This document shows positions 54,167-61,433 of a stretch of 64,000 nt of DNA, one piece after another; the first letter of the stretch is position 1, and the number at the start of each line of letters is the position of its first letter. Below the pieces are notes generated by a model, which worked only from the letters and a program-made list of their open reading frames with translations, did not search any database and had not been told where the DNA came from. Both the position numbers and the translations under genes were made by a program. Origin of the DNA: Persicitalea jodogahamensis (lineage in GTDB: Bacteria > Bacteroidota > Bacteroidia > Cytophagales > Spirosomataceae); the NCBI RefSeq assembly GCF_014651615.1, contig NZ_BMXF01000001.1, positions 2,079,731 through 2,143,730 on the forward strand, in the 5' to 3' direction.

Positions 54167-54554
54167 AGCGGCGCTGGGCAAGCTGAACTCAGCCGCCAAA
54201 GGTGCCATGTCGGTACTGAACGAAGTAACGGATGGAGCCTTTGAGGGCTCACCGGCCGAAGCGGAACCGACGCGGTTTGCAAACGAAATCAGCCAGCGGC
54301 TGCAAAAGCAGCTCGATCACCTGGAAGCGAATGCTAAATATGAAGGCATGAGTGAGGATGAGATCGCGGACCTGCAAGCGACCGAGATGGCCGAAGCTTT
54401 GGAAAAATTACAGCTATCGTCGGCGGAGAAGCTGCGTGGATTGAAGCCGGTGGTGGAGTCCTTCGTCCGCCAGGCGGCCCTGTTCGCTCAGGATGACAGT
54501 GAAGTTGATGACTTTGATGAAGATCCCGATGGGACGGAAGAGCCGGAGGACTAA
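54147..54554 (+). CDS. Phage tail-region hypothetical protein (135 aa)
   Basis: A helical acidic protein: LNSAAKGAMSVLNEVTDGAF, NEISQRLQKQLDHLEANAKY, EEIADLQATEMAEALEKLQL, with a final run of acidic residues (DFDEDPDGTEEPED). The terminal acidic tail and helical middle fit a tail assembly chaperone, but no family match was seen. A terminator follows 27 bp downstream. Confidence 0.4.
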   Translation: MSKTKIKAALGKLNSAAKGAMSVLNEVTDGAFEGSPAEAEPTRFANEISQRLQKQLDHLEANAKYEGMSEDEIADLQATEMAEALEKLQLSSAEKLRGLKPVVESFVRQAALFAQDDSEVDDFDEDPDGTEEPED

Positions 54555-54580
54555 GATTTAGCACGGTTGATTATCCTGGA

Positions 54581-54609
54581 AAGCCTGGCCATTGGTCAGG
54601 CTTTTTTTT
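54581..54609 (+). terminator. Terminator before the structured RNA
   Basis: Stem AAGCCTGGCC/GGTCAGGCTT with an ATT loop and eight T. It separates the head/tail transcript from the structured RNA region that begins 40 bp later, so the RNA probably has its own promoter. Confidence 0.75.
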
Positions 54610-54649
54610 CGTCCATTGCGTGGGAGGGGCATTTGGCTATATTTGTAAC

Positions 54650-54797
54650 GCTAACAATACGATTGCTTTTTACTGGAGGAATACGCAAGTGGCTATGCTG
54701 GAATCAAGGCATGGCCGGTGAGCGTGCGGGTGTAAGTGCCGCATGACTTGTGTATTCCTTTTTAGGTATATCGTGTTGTTAGCAGCGACTCACCGGC
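54650..54797 (+). ncRNA. Compact pseudoknotted RNA upstream of a phage gene
   Basis: Three stems and a pseudoknot can be drawn. Outer stem GCTAACAATACGAT (54650-54663) with ATCGTGTTGTTAGC (54770-54783), 14 bp. Second stem GGAATACGCAAGT (54678-54690) with ACTTGTGTATTCC (54746-54758), 13 bp. Hairpin GGCTATGC/GCATGGCC (54691-54716) and a short GCGG/CCGC hairpin (54726-54742). CGGTGAG (54716-54722), extending to GCCGGTGAG if the hairpin opens, pairs with CTCACCGGC (54789-54797), outside the stems, forming an H-type pseudoknot. Each non-canonical pair is G-U on the plus strand. The RNA ends 15 nt before an ATG at 54813. Confidence 0.65.
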
Positions 54798-54812
54798 TTA
54801 TATACTTGCCAA

Positions 54813-55076
54813 ATGATCCCTGCTCCCGATGGTTTCCGCGATTTGCGGGCGTACCTGCACGAACGCCGTGTGGATGCAGCCTGGATACGGACGGTACTTG
54901 ATCAGTACCTGAGCGAATACGAAAATCAGCAGACGGATGTGGATATGGACCTGGATCACCAGGTATTCACCTACCGGGCGATCATTAATGATTTCAAGCA
55001 CCTTATTGAAGATGATGTCGAAGACGACGACACAGCAAAAGATCCAGCAGACGCAATCGGCGATCAGGCTGCTTGA
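54813..55076 (+). CDS. Small acidic phage protein after the structured RNA (87 aa)
   Basis: Starts MIPAPDGFRDLRAYLHERRV, includes a helix WIRTVLDQYLSEYENQQ, and an acidic tail (LIEDDVEDDDTAKDPADAIG). No family. It is the first gene after the structured RNA, whose pseudoknot strand lies 15 nt before the start, so expression could be controlled by RNA folding. It overlaps the next gene by 62 nt unless that gene starts later (55078). Confidence 0.5.
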   Translation: MIPAPDGFRDLRAYLHERRVDAAWIRTVLDQYLSEYENQQTDVDMDLDHQVFTYRAIINDFKHLIEDDVEDDDTAKDPADAIGDQAA

Positions 55077-55698
55077 AATGCAGCTTAGTGCCGGACGGGC
55101 GCGGCCGGAGCAGATCGAGCCGCTTCGGGTGGAGCTGGCGGCTTTGCAGAAGATGGCGAATGCGGCCCCTGTGGGGACTTCTACCCATGAGCTGTCGACT
55201 GTTAGGAGCCAGAAGGTTTCAGTAAAACCTCCGGTGGTGAAATCATCCAGTGACCGGTTTGCGGATAAGCAGGCCGAGTTGACGGCCGAAGCCAGTAAGC
55301 TCAGGAAGGAACAGGCGGAGTTGAGCAATATGCTCCATAAGGTACCGGCGCATCAGGATTGTCCGGAACTGACAGAACGGATCGTAGCCTTGCAAAATGA
55401 GATCGAGGGGATCTGGGATGAGAAGAAGTTTATCGAGCGGAATGGCATCGATGCTCAGCCGGTGTTTCGGCCTGAATCCGAACCGTCGATCGTCGTACAA
55501 GCGCGGACGCTGGACGACGTGGCTCAGAAGGCCGTGCTGACGACGGAGCTGCAACGGCTGCGGGAGAAACGCTCGAAGCTGACGCGCAAGCTGGGCAATC
55601 CTAAGGCGTCGCCGTCGAAGAAGGCGGAGTGGGAGACTGAACTAGCCAAAGTGGGGAGTCAGATCGAACAGATGGTGGGGGAGCGCCACGTTCTCTGA
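55015..55698 (+). CDS. Coiled-coil phage protein (227 aa)
   Basis: A helical, charged protein: MSKTTTQQKIQQTQSAIRLL, LRKEQAELSNMLHKVPAH, LTERIVALQNEIEGIWDEKK, LQRLREKRSKLTRKLGNPKA. The repeated heptad-like pattern suggests a long coiled coil. It starts inside the previous gene; a Met at 55078, right after the previous stop, is an alternative start. No family recognised. Confidence 0.55.
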   Translation: MSKTTTQQKIQQTQSAIRLLEMQLSAGRARPEQIEPLRVELAALQKMANAAPVGTSTHELSTVRSQKVSVKPPVVKSSSDRFADKQAELTAEASKLRKEQAELSNMLHKVPAHQDCPELTERIVALQNEIEGIWDEKKFIERNGIDAQPVFRPESEPSIVVQARTLDDVAQKAVLTTELQRLREKRSKLTRKLGNPKASPSKKAEWETELAKVGSQIEQMVGERHVL

Positions 55699-55747
55699 GT
55701 ATCTGATCATAGTCCTTAACTCAGTTGACCTACCAGGCTCACAAGGC

Positions 55748-55879
55748 CTAAGCCTTCGGTGATTGGGTACATTGGTCAGTTAGCCAGGTAATGAGCAGGC
55801 TAAGGGCGGTGCCAATGAGGACGATGCGGAGAATGGGCCAGAGGGCTTTGAGGAAGGGGTTTTTACATTTGATAAACAT
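55748..55879 (-). CDS. Small minus-strand membrane protein (43 aa)
   Basis: Reads MFIKCKNPFLKALWPILRIV then LIGTALSLLITWL, a short basic N-terminus and one transmembrane helix with a Cys near the end. It lies in the 189-bp gap between plus-strand genes and runs opposite. It could be a spurious frame, but the membrane-helix pattern is convincing. No family recognised; short membrane proteins of this style are common in Bacteroidota phages. Confidence 0.35.
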   Translation of the reverse strand: MFIKCKNPFLKALWPILRIVLIGTALSLLITWLTDQCTQSPKA

Positions 55880-55887
55880 ACGATTGC

Positions 55888-56508
55888 ATGATTAATGAAT
55901 TGTTCAAAACCGAGCGGGTCAAGGTGTCCGATCTGGTGCCACACGTTAAGAATCCCCGGAAAATCAAATCTACTGAAAAGCAGCGACTTTGGGAGCGGCT
56001 GCAAAAGTTTGGGATGATCGGAATTCCGGTGCGGGATGCTGATAGTACTTTGCTAAGCGGCAATCAGCGTTGTGAGATGTTGGCCAGTAATGGCCTGGGG
56101 GATTACGAAATCGACGTCCGTACCGCCGTGCGTAAGCTGACCGAGCAGGAACTGCGGGAGGTGATGATGATTGAGAACAGCCACGCCGGTGAGTTCGATA
56201 TGGACATGCTGAAGGCGGAGTTTGAGGAGTACGTGGATCTGGACAGTTTCGGGCTGAGCCTCGATGAGCTATCGTCGGACCTGGCGGGGGCGAAGGCTGA
56301 CGTGGCCACAGAGCAACCTGAGTTACCGATCGTGGCGAAGTTTTCGGAGAAGTACGATGCGATCGTGATCGTCTGCCGGAATGAGATCGACCTGAATCAC
56401 CTTTCGGAGAAGTTGGGGCTGGATACGAGCCAGTGCTATAAGTCAAGCAAGGTAGGGACGACGCACGTGTTGGAGGGAAAGGCGGTGATTGAAGCTCTGG
56501 GGAAATAG
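55888..56508 (+). CDS. ParB-N-domain phage protein (206 aa)
   Basis: The N-terminal domain has VSDLVPHVKNPRKIKSTEKQ, then LLSGNQRCEMLASNGLGDYE, the GxxRxxAL-like motif of ParB/sulfiredoxin-fold proteins, here GNQRCEML. The middle is acidic and helical (VMMIENSHAGEFDMDMLKAE). The C-terminus (YDAIVIVCRNEIDLNHLSEK) looks like a second small domain. Phage proteins with this domain often accompany DNA modification genes. Next in the plus-strand series is a glycosyltransferase, consistent with DNA modification. Confidence 0.75.
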   Translation: MINELFKTERVKVSDLVPHVKNPRKIKSTEKQRLWERLQKFGMIGIPVRDADSTLLSGNQRCEMLASNGLGDYEIDVRTAVRKLTEQELREVMMIENSHAGEFDMDMLKAEFEEYVDLDSFGLSLDELSSDLAGAKADVATEQPELPIVAKFSEKYDAIVIVCRNEIDLNHLSEKLGLDTSQCYKSSKVGTTHVLEGKAVIEALGK

Positions 56509-56510
56509 GG

Positions 56511-57248
56511 CTACTTAGGAGCAGGCATCTCATCGAGGTACTGCTTGATCATTTCTGTCTGTTCAATCGTATGAGCTGTCAGGATGATTAATCGTTTCAA
56601 ATCGGAAATATCTTTGTCTTCCCATCTGCGTAAATAATGAGTTTCATCATTCCCTAGCCAAGTGGCCCTTTTTGCTAATTCAACTAGTGTTGGAAAGTTT
56701 TTTAAATTTATATTTATAACATTACCTAAAGCAGCTTTGATAATCGCTTCTTCTTGCTCAGGCATCAGATATATGGCATAATCTTTCAGGAGAAATTCTA
56801 ATGCTTTACGAAAACCCATACCAGCTATTTCGAATAGCTTATAGTTCTCCGCTGAGTATGATTGAGAATAAATTTTCAGGAATGATTTATAGAAAGGTCT
56901 TTGCTCAGCTACTTGTAAGTATGGAGTTAATTCTTCGGGTTGTTTTTTAAATGGTAAATAAAAATAAACACTTGGATTCTGATACAGATATTCTTCAACA
57001 TTAGGAATGTCATGACATGTCGTAGCGTATTCACAAACTATCAAAAAACAGCTTCTACAATCTATGTTTGGACAAGTAGCTTGAACAATCAAATTTTGTA
57101 AGGTATTTGCACTCTTCATCAAAAGCCAATCGAACTCAATACCATTAAATAGAATTGGGACAATTAGATTATTGCAGTGTGGGCAGCTCAATGAATTGTC
57201 ACTGACATAAAAACCCTTCAAATTTTGAATTTTGGTATATCCCTCCAT
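56511..57248 (-). CDS. DUF4145-domain accessory protein (245 aa)
   Basis: An AT-rich, minus-strand gene inserted between two plus-strand phage genes. It has two zinc-binding-like CxxC motifs (LSCPHCNNLIVP, ATCPNIDCRSCF), and the DUF4145 core EIAGMGFRKALEFLLKDYAI followed by LGNVINI. DUF4145 occurs in restriction and other defence loci; the role is unknown. ATG at 57248 is preferred over one 16 codons earlier, since that overlaps the divergent gene. Only 17 bp separate it from the divergent glycosyltransferase start. Confidence 0.7.
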   Translation of the reverse strand: MEGYTKIQNLKGFYVSDNSLSCPHCNNLIVPILFNGIEFDWLLMKSANTLQNLIVQATCPNIDCRSCFLIVCEYATTCHDIPNVEEYLYQNPSVYFYLPFKKQPEELTPYLQVAEQRPFYKSFLKIYSQSYSAENYKLFEIAGMGFRKALEFLLKDYAIYLMPEQEEAIIKAALGNVININLKNFPTLVELAKRATWLGNDETHYLRRWEDKDISDLKRLIILTAHTIEQTEMIKQYLDEMPAPK

Positions 57249-57265
57249 TTTGTATTTATCTATCC

Positions 57266-58006
57266 ATGAAAGAAGTAAAGATAGTAATTCCCTCACACAA
57301 GAGAGCGACCAGGGTAAGGACCACCAGCGCTGTGTATGGTGCGGCTTTGTGCGTGGAAGAGCGCCAGGCAGATCAGTACCGGAAGTGTAATCCGGGCATT
57401 GAGATTATCACTCATCCGGATTCGGTGATCGGGCTGACCCGGAAGCGGGATTGGATGATCAAGAACCTGGGCGATATCTTCATGCTTGACGACGACATCG
57501 ACCATCTGCGCCGGGTGTATGGTGAGCCGGGGGAAGAGCCGATCGTGGACCCTGATGTGGCTTACGATATCGTACAGATGACGGCTCATGCGGCCCGGAA
57601 AGCCGGGGCCTTTCTGTATGGCTTCGCGATTTCGCCGAACCCGATTCGGTTTAGTAGTTTGCAGCCGATTCAGCTCAGTGGCTACGTGACGGGCTGCGCC
57701 CATGGCGTGCTGTCAGGTTCGAAGCTGTGGTATAACGGCGATATCCATTGCAACGAGGATTTCTGGGTTTCGCTGCTGAATGCCTACCACCATCGACTGA
57801 TCTTTAAGGATACGCGCTTCTATTGGTCGCAGAAGGACACGTTTGTCAATCGGGGTGGTTTGGCGGAGTTCCGGAACGTGGAGAATGAGGAAAAGGACTT
57901 TCTTTTACTCAGGAAGGTGTTTGGCGATGTGGTGGAGTTGCGGAAGTCGACGGGTAAAAGTAACTTGAAGCATCCTTTTCAGAAGGCAGTGAAGCTGCCC
58001 TTTTAA
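57266..58006 (+). CDS. TAGT/GREB1-type glycosyltransferase, probable phage DNA modification
   Basis: A 246-residue protein beginning MKEVKIVIPSHKRATRVRTT. It has the GT-A features: PSHKR near the start, then SVIGLTRKRDWMIKNLG, and DIFMLDDDIDHLRRVYG, whose acidic triad matches the metal/nucleotide-sugar site. Later GYVTGCAHGVLSGSKLW and EDFWVSLLNAYHHRLIF. This family (TET/JBP-associated GTs) glycosylates modified bases in phage DNA. It lies two genes after a ParB-domain gene, separated by an inserted DUF4145 gene. It may protect phage DNA from restriction; no hydroxymethylating enzyme is in the window. Confidence 0.7.
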   Translation: MKEVKIVIPSHKRATRVRTTSAVYGAALCVEERQADQYRKCNPGIEIITHPDSVIGLTRKRDWMIKNLGDIFMLDDDIDHLRRVYGEPGEEPIVDPDVAYDIVQMTAHAARKAGAFLYGFAISPNPIRFSSLQPIQLSGYVTGCAHGVLSGSKLWYNGDIHCNEDFWVSLLNAYHHRLIFKDTRFYWSQKDTFVNRGGLAEFRNVENEEKDFLLLRKVFGDVVELRKSTGKSNLKHPFQKAVKLPF

Positions 58007-58060
58007 AAGCATGATTATTAAACTAACTGATTATAAGTAGCTTAAATGATTTTTTAATAA

Positions 58061-58093
58061 AATTTTACTTATAAGTAAAATTGCCTACTTTTG
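58061..58093 (+). promoter_or_regulatory. Palindromic operator and promoter of the TAC module
   Basis: A perfect 22-bp palindrome built from AATTTTACTT and its inverse lies at 58061-58082, followed by TACTTTTG (58086-58093), an exact match to the Bacteroidota -7 box TAnnTTTG. The palindrome overlaps the expected spacer of this promoter. It probably binds the antitoxin for autoregulation of the operon that begins 15 bp later. Confidence 0.7.
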
Positions 58094-58108
58094 CTACCCA
58101 CCCACCAA

Positions 58109-58609
58109 ATGAACTGTAGACTCATAAAGCTTTCTAAGCTAAGCGGGGACAAAGCGTCAATTTATTCTGTAATCTTAGGTGACGAGCAGGAAACACTCTT
58201 TGATAAGTTTTTAAAAGAGAACGCCACAGATTTTAAAGAAGAGGTCCAGGATATCGTCAAGCGTTTGAGATCTATTGCTAAAAATCATGGTGCTAGGGAA
58301 CAGTATTTTAAAGTAAATGAAGGGAGTCCTGGTGATGGCGTTTGCGCACTATATGATGACCCTGATTCCAATCTAAGACTTTATTGCATCCGTTACGGTC
58401 AAGAGCTGATTATTCTAGGCAATGGTGGTTATAAACCGAAGAGTATTAGGGCTTTTCAGGAGGATGACAAACTTACAAAGGAAAATTATTTTCTGAGAGA
58501 GCTATCAGGAAAAATTACAGAACGCCTAAAAGATAGTGATTTACGTTATATAAACGGTTATTCAGATTTTGAAGGCGACTTGGAATTTAATGATGATGAT
58601 TATGAATGA
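58109..58609 (+). CDS. RelE/HigB-like toxin of a TAC module (166 aa)
   Basis: An AT-rich gene with the fold pattern of type II mRNA-interferase-like toxins: FLKENATDFKEEVQDIVKRL, HGAREQYFKVNEGSPGDGVC, LRLYCIRYGQELIILGNGGYK, the last matching the conserved strand of HigB toxins. A helical C-terminal extension ends FEGDLEFNDDDYE. It precedes an XRE antitoxin with an 8-nt overlap and then a SecB-like chaperone. The order toxin, antitoxin, chaperone matches the Mycobacterium tuberculosis TAC system (HigB1-HigA1-Rv1957). ATG at 58109 chosen over an upstream TTG. Confidence 0.75.
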   Translation: MNCRLIKLSKLSGDKASIYSVILGDEQETLFDKFLKENATDFKEEVQDIVKRLRSIAKNHGAREQYFKVNEGSPGDGVCALYDDPDSNLRLYCIRYGQELIILGNGGYKPKSIRAFQEDDKLTKENYFLRELSGKITERLKDSDLRYINGYSDFEGDLEFNDDDYE

Positions 58610-59042
58610 TTTAGAAAAAAATAGCGATTCCATACTCGACGACATTTTAGACTCGATTTCTGATGAAGAGTTCGAAATTGCTGATAAAAAAATGAGCATG
58701 GCAGCTAAGATTGCTGATGCAATGGAAGATAAAGGATGGAAGCACAAAGATCTTATTGCGGCATTGGGAAAAGGAAGTCCATCGGAGGTTACCAGGTGGC
58801 TTTCAGGAACTCATAATTTCACAATGGATACTTTGATCAAATTGGAGAGAGCATTGGAAATCGACCTTCTCAATATTGAAATTGAAGAAGAGAAAGTCTT
58901 CTATGGCTTTAATAGACAGGTTTCTGAACAGCAGAGCAACTTCATGTTTGCAAATTTTTACGATTCGAATCAAATTAAGCATGTTGGTGAGAAAATTTAC
59001 GCAATTCAGCTAATGTCAATTAGAACCGCAGCAGAAGCATGA
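58602..59042 (+). CDS. HigA-like XRE antitoxin with C-terminal extension (146 aa)
   Basis: An XRE-family HTH: IADAMEDKGWKHKDLIAALGKGSPSEVTRWLSG. Upstream is an acidic helical part that may wrap the toxin; downstream a 60-residue C-terminal extension (EEKVFYGFNRQVSEQQSNFM, FANFYDSNQIKHVGEKI) is longer than in usual HigA antitoxins. In TAC antitoxins such an extension is the chaperone-addiction sequence (ChAD). It overlaps the toxin gene by 8 nt and the chaperone gene by 4 nt (ATGA), so all three are coupled. It probably represses the operon at the upstream palindrome. Confidence 0.8.
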   Translation: MNDLEKNSDSILDDILDSISDEEFEIADKKMSMAAKIADAMEDKGWKHKDLIAALGKGSPSEVTRWLSGTHNFTMDTLIKLERALEIDLLNIEIEEEKVFYGFNRQVSEQQSNFMFANFYDSNQIKHVGEKIYAIQLMSIRTAAEA

Positions 59043-59470
59043 GTCCTTCCATCCCATCAGAAAATACAGTCACTATTAAAGGAATCGAGATTGTAGATTT
59101 TTTATTAAGTCAACCTAAAATTCAATTTCCTCCTAATACACCTTTTCTATTTGATATTAGTATTGAACATCAAGCCTTCAAGGAAGAGAAGTTAATATCG
59201 GTACTAACTACAATTGGTGTTTTAACTGATGAATCAAAAATACATCTTGGTAAATTGACAACTATCTGTACTTATAGTGTGACAGGTATAGACGATTTTT
59301 TCGAAGGCGTGATCAAAGAATATAGTCTCAAAGAGGAAATAGCTCTGTATTTGAACAGCACATCATACTCAACAACACGGGGGATTATGTATAGCCAATT
59401 CCGTGGAACATTTCTGCATAATGCAGTATTGCCAATAATTGCCAATGAAATTTTTTTGACAAGAAATTGA
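59039..59470 (+). CDS. SecB-like chaperone of a TAC module (143 aa)
   Basis: The last gene of the three. It has the SecB-fold beta pattern: NTPFLFDISIEHQAFKEEKL, LISVLTTIGVLTDESKIHLG, LTTICTYSVTGI, and the C-terminal STTRGIMYSQFRGTFLHNAV followed by LPIIAN, where the Arg-Gly and the Leu-Pro of SecB are conserved. In known TAC systems such a SecB-like protein binds the antitoxin's ChAD and protects it from proteolysis. A terminator pair follows. Confidence 0.75.
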   Translation: MSPSIPSENTVTIKGIEIVDFLLSQPKIQFPPNTPFLFDISIEHQAFKEEKLISVLTTIGVLTDESKIHLGKLTTICTYSVTGIDDFFEGVIKEYSLKEEIALYLNSTSYSTTRGIMYSQFRGTFLHNAVLPIIANEIFLTRN

Positions 59471-59493
59471 AACTGTATCCACTTTTTTGTAGT

Positions 59494-59606
59494 AAGCCCT
59501 TGACAATCTAGTTGGGGGCTTTTTTTGTGAGCCTTTACATTTACCGTTACACTTCCTTCTCCTACCATCCTCCATGCCAAGCCACTCTCGAGAGTGGCTT
59601 TTTTTG
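59494..59606 (+). terminator. Two terminators after the TAC module
   Basis: Weak hairpin AGCCC...GGGCT followed by seven T at 59494-59527, and a strong perfect stem GCCACTCTC/GAGAGTGGC followed by seven T at 59579-59606. They isolate the TAC module from the next block. Confidence 0.75.
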
Positions 59607-59651
59607 TTCTTAATCTCCAAAAAAAACTTTCATTTTCCAGAAAAATAACGA

Positions 59652-59738
59652 TTGGCGGAGTTGTTAATCCGTTCTGTATGAAGATCTTTATATCAGTTAA
59701 CAATCACATAATCAGTCACTTTTTAATTCTAAGCAAAT
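59652..59738 (+). repeat. Phage leader repeat, copy 1
   Basis: An 85-87-nt block beginning TTGGCGGAGTTGTTAATCC and ending ATTCTAAGCAAAT is nearly identical to 61434-61518. Each copy lies just before a phage gene after a terminator, so it is a duplicated promoter plus leader for two separate phage operons. The final CTAAGC precedes the start codon by two nt here. Confidence 0.8.
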
Positions 59739-60519
59739 GGAAAATGTAAGCATGAGTGCAGCGCCGGTAGCGGCAAAAACGAAAGTTCGGAAGTCGAACA
59801 AAGTAGCAACCAAACCCCAGGCTGTGGCGGCTCCGGTGGTGGCGGGTGTGAAGAAGCCCAGCAATATGGCGCGGTTCATCGAGGCCACTGGCAAGGGGGA
59901 ACAGGATTACATCAAATGGGCGACTGAGGTAGGTCAGCGGATGCACATCAATAAGCTGGATGCGCTGGTGTGCGCCAAGTTGGAGGTGTATACGGTGGCT
60001 CACCTGGGCAACCTGCCTACGGAGCTGCCGGAGGGTATGCCGGAAAGCGAAGTGGATACTTACCTGGCGGAGCAAAGCGTGAACCCCTGCGAGCTGGTGC
60101 GGCTCTGGAAGCAAGTCAAGGCGGACGCTGAGAGTTGGGTCAGTAAGGAGAGCATCCTGAACGAATGGCTGACGGGCGTCAGGAAGGAAGACTTCAACCA
60201 CTACGGCGACCCCAACCATGCCGCCGACGTCAGCCGCCGCTGGTGGAGCAAGGAAGCAGCTGCGCTGGATGGTCAGCTGGCGGAGATCAACAGCATGGAG
60301 CTGCTGAACACGGATGTTACGTTTGAGGATGCGATCGACTTCATCAAGGCGCATCGGCCAGGCGGGTACGTGAATCCGGTGTGGAGCCTGGTGAAGCGCT
60401 TGGAGGAGCGGTTCAAGGAGGTGACTACCTTCCGCATCAAAGACTACTACGCGGAACACCTGTTGAAAATGTGCGGGATGGTGACCGCAGCAGATAACGA
60501 CGACGATCTGCCATTCTGA
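59737..60519 (+). CDS. Phage DNA-metabolism protein with SSB-like C-terminal tip (260 aa)
   Basis: A soluble protein: MARFIEATGKGEQDYIKWAT, SEVDTYLAEQSVNPCELVRL, WWSKEAAALDGQLAEINSME, YVNPVWSLVKRLEERFKEV. The C-terminus ends NDDDLPF, matching the acidic tip of bacterial single-stranded DNA-binding proteins (DDDIPF), through which SSB recruits partners. No OB fold is recognised by eye, so it may be a divergent phage SSB or a protein that mimics the tip. Preceded by a leader repeat. Confidence 0.5.
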   Translation: MENVSMSAAPVAAKTKVRKSNKVATKPQAVAAPVVAGVKKPSNMARFIEATGKGEQDYIKWATEVGQRMHINKLDALVCAKLEVYTVAHLGNLPTELPEGMPESEVDTYLAEQSVNPCELVRLWKQVKADAESWVSKESILNEWLTGVRKEDFNHYGDPNHAADVSRRWWSKEAAALDGQLAEINSMELLNTDVTFEDAIDFIKAHRPGGYVNPVWSLVKRLEERFKEVTTFRIKDYYAEHLLKMCGMVTAADNDDDLPF

Positions 60520-60523
60520 GAAA

Positions 60524-60553
60524 AAAGGCCCCGATTGTTCGGGGCCTTTTTTG
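60524..60553 (+). terminator. Terminator after the SSB-tailed gene
   Basis: Stem AAGGCCCCGA/TCGGGGCCTT with six T. Confidence 0.8.
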
Positions 60554-60575
60554 TTGTACCTCAATCAAAAACTTT

Positions 60576-61373
60576 ATGGGATATATGATGGACGCCCCGC
60601 GATCGGTGGGGCCGATGATAAAGATATTGCGTGATATGGGCCAATATCGTTACGACCCCGCGGACGTGTTCCGGGACTGGATCGACTACTCGGTGGGGTG
60701 CTTCCTGGTCCACGGTGATCGGGAGATGGCCGAACGGATGCTGGCCAAGTACAAAGCGGACTACGTGCAGCTGGGCAACCTGCTACGGGCCTGGATGGAA
60801 GTGATGGATAAGGAAATAGCGGATGACGGACGTTCGTGGTTCGATGCCCTGGGGACGGTGTATGAGTACCTGGCCAGCAGCAGCAAACGGCAGTGGCTGG
60901 GGCAGTTCTTTACCCCGCCCGACGTGTGTGACCTGATGACCCAGATCAACACCGATCCTGCCCAGCCGATGCGTGGCAAGCGGATCAATGATCCGGCAGT
61001 GGGGAGCGGGCGAACGCTGCTTTCGTTCAATGCTTACCATCCGGGTAATTACGTGTGCGGGGAGGATCTTGATCCGATTTGTGCGAAGATGACGGTGCTG
61101 AACATGGCGATGCACGGTTGCCAGGGGCAGGTGTGCTGTCAGGACTCGCTCAGGACGGATGACTGGCGGTTTGGGTATGAGGTGAATCCGCTTCATGCAA
61201 CGGGCGGGCCGCCCATACCACACCTTTTGCCAATCACGAAAGAGCAGAGTGTGGCCTGGCAGGTGATGCAGTCGCTGGTGCGAGAGGCGGCAGATCGTAA
61301 AGCGGAGCCGAAAGTGGTAGTGCCGCCACCGATAGAAGTGAAGCCGAAGGTTGGCCAATTGTCGCTGTTTTGA
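60576..61373 (+). CDS. HsdM-like N6-adenine methylase-fold protein without a clear NPPF motif (265 aa)
   Basis: Encodes a SAM-binding motif I: GQFFTPPDVCDLM and DPAVGSGRTLLSFNAY, YVCGEDLDPICAKMTVLNMA, as in HsdM/type I methylases. The catalytic motif IV (N/DPPF/Y) expected after this is replaced by FGYEVNPLHATGGPP. The C-terminus ends PKVGQLSLF, a perfect match to the QLSLF clamp-binding motif. It may be inactive as a methylase or have altered chemistry. Terminator follows. Confidence 0.7.
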   Translation: MGYMMDAPRSVGPMIKILRDMGQYRYDPADVFRDWIDYSVGCFLVHGDREMAERMLAKYKADYVQLGNLLRAWMEVMDKEIADDGRSWFDALGTVYEYLASSSKRQWLGQFFTPPDVCDLMTQINTDPAQPMRGKRINDPAVGSGRTLLSFNAYHPGNYVCGEDLDPICAKMTVLNMAMHGCQGQVCCQDSLRTDDWRFGYEVNPLHATGGPPIPHLLPITKEQSVAWQVMQSLVREAADRKAEPKVVVPPPIEVKPKVGQLSLF

Positions 61374-61378
61374 ACATA

Positions 61379-61410
61379 AAACGACCCGATAAATCCGGGT
61401 CGTTTTTTTT
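61379..61410 (+). terminator. Terminator after the methylase-like gene
   Basis: Stem AACGACCCG/CGGGTCGTT with eight T. Confidence 0.85.
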
Positions 61411-61433
61411 ATAAAATACTGAAAAATAAAAGG

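Noticed and set aside
54650-54797. Known ribozyme or riboswitch (twister, hammerhead, HDV-like)
   Set aside because: CTAAC and GCCGGTG fragments recall twister or HDV sequences, but the conserved cores and helix order do not match.
54650-54797. Retron msr/msd RNA
   Set aside because: There is no reverse transcriptase gene next to it.
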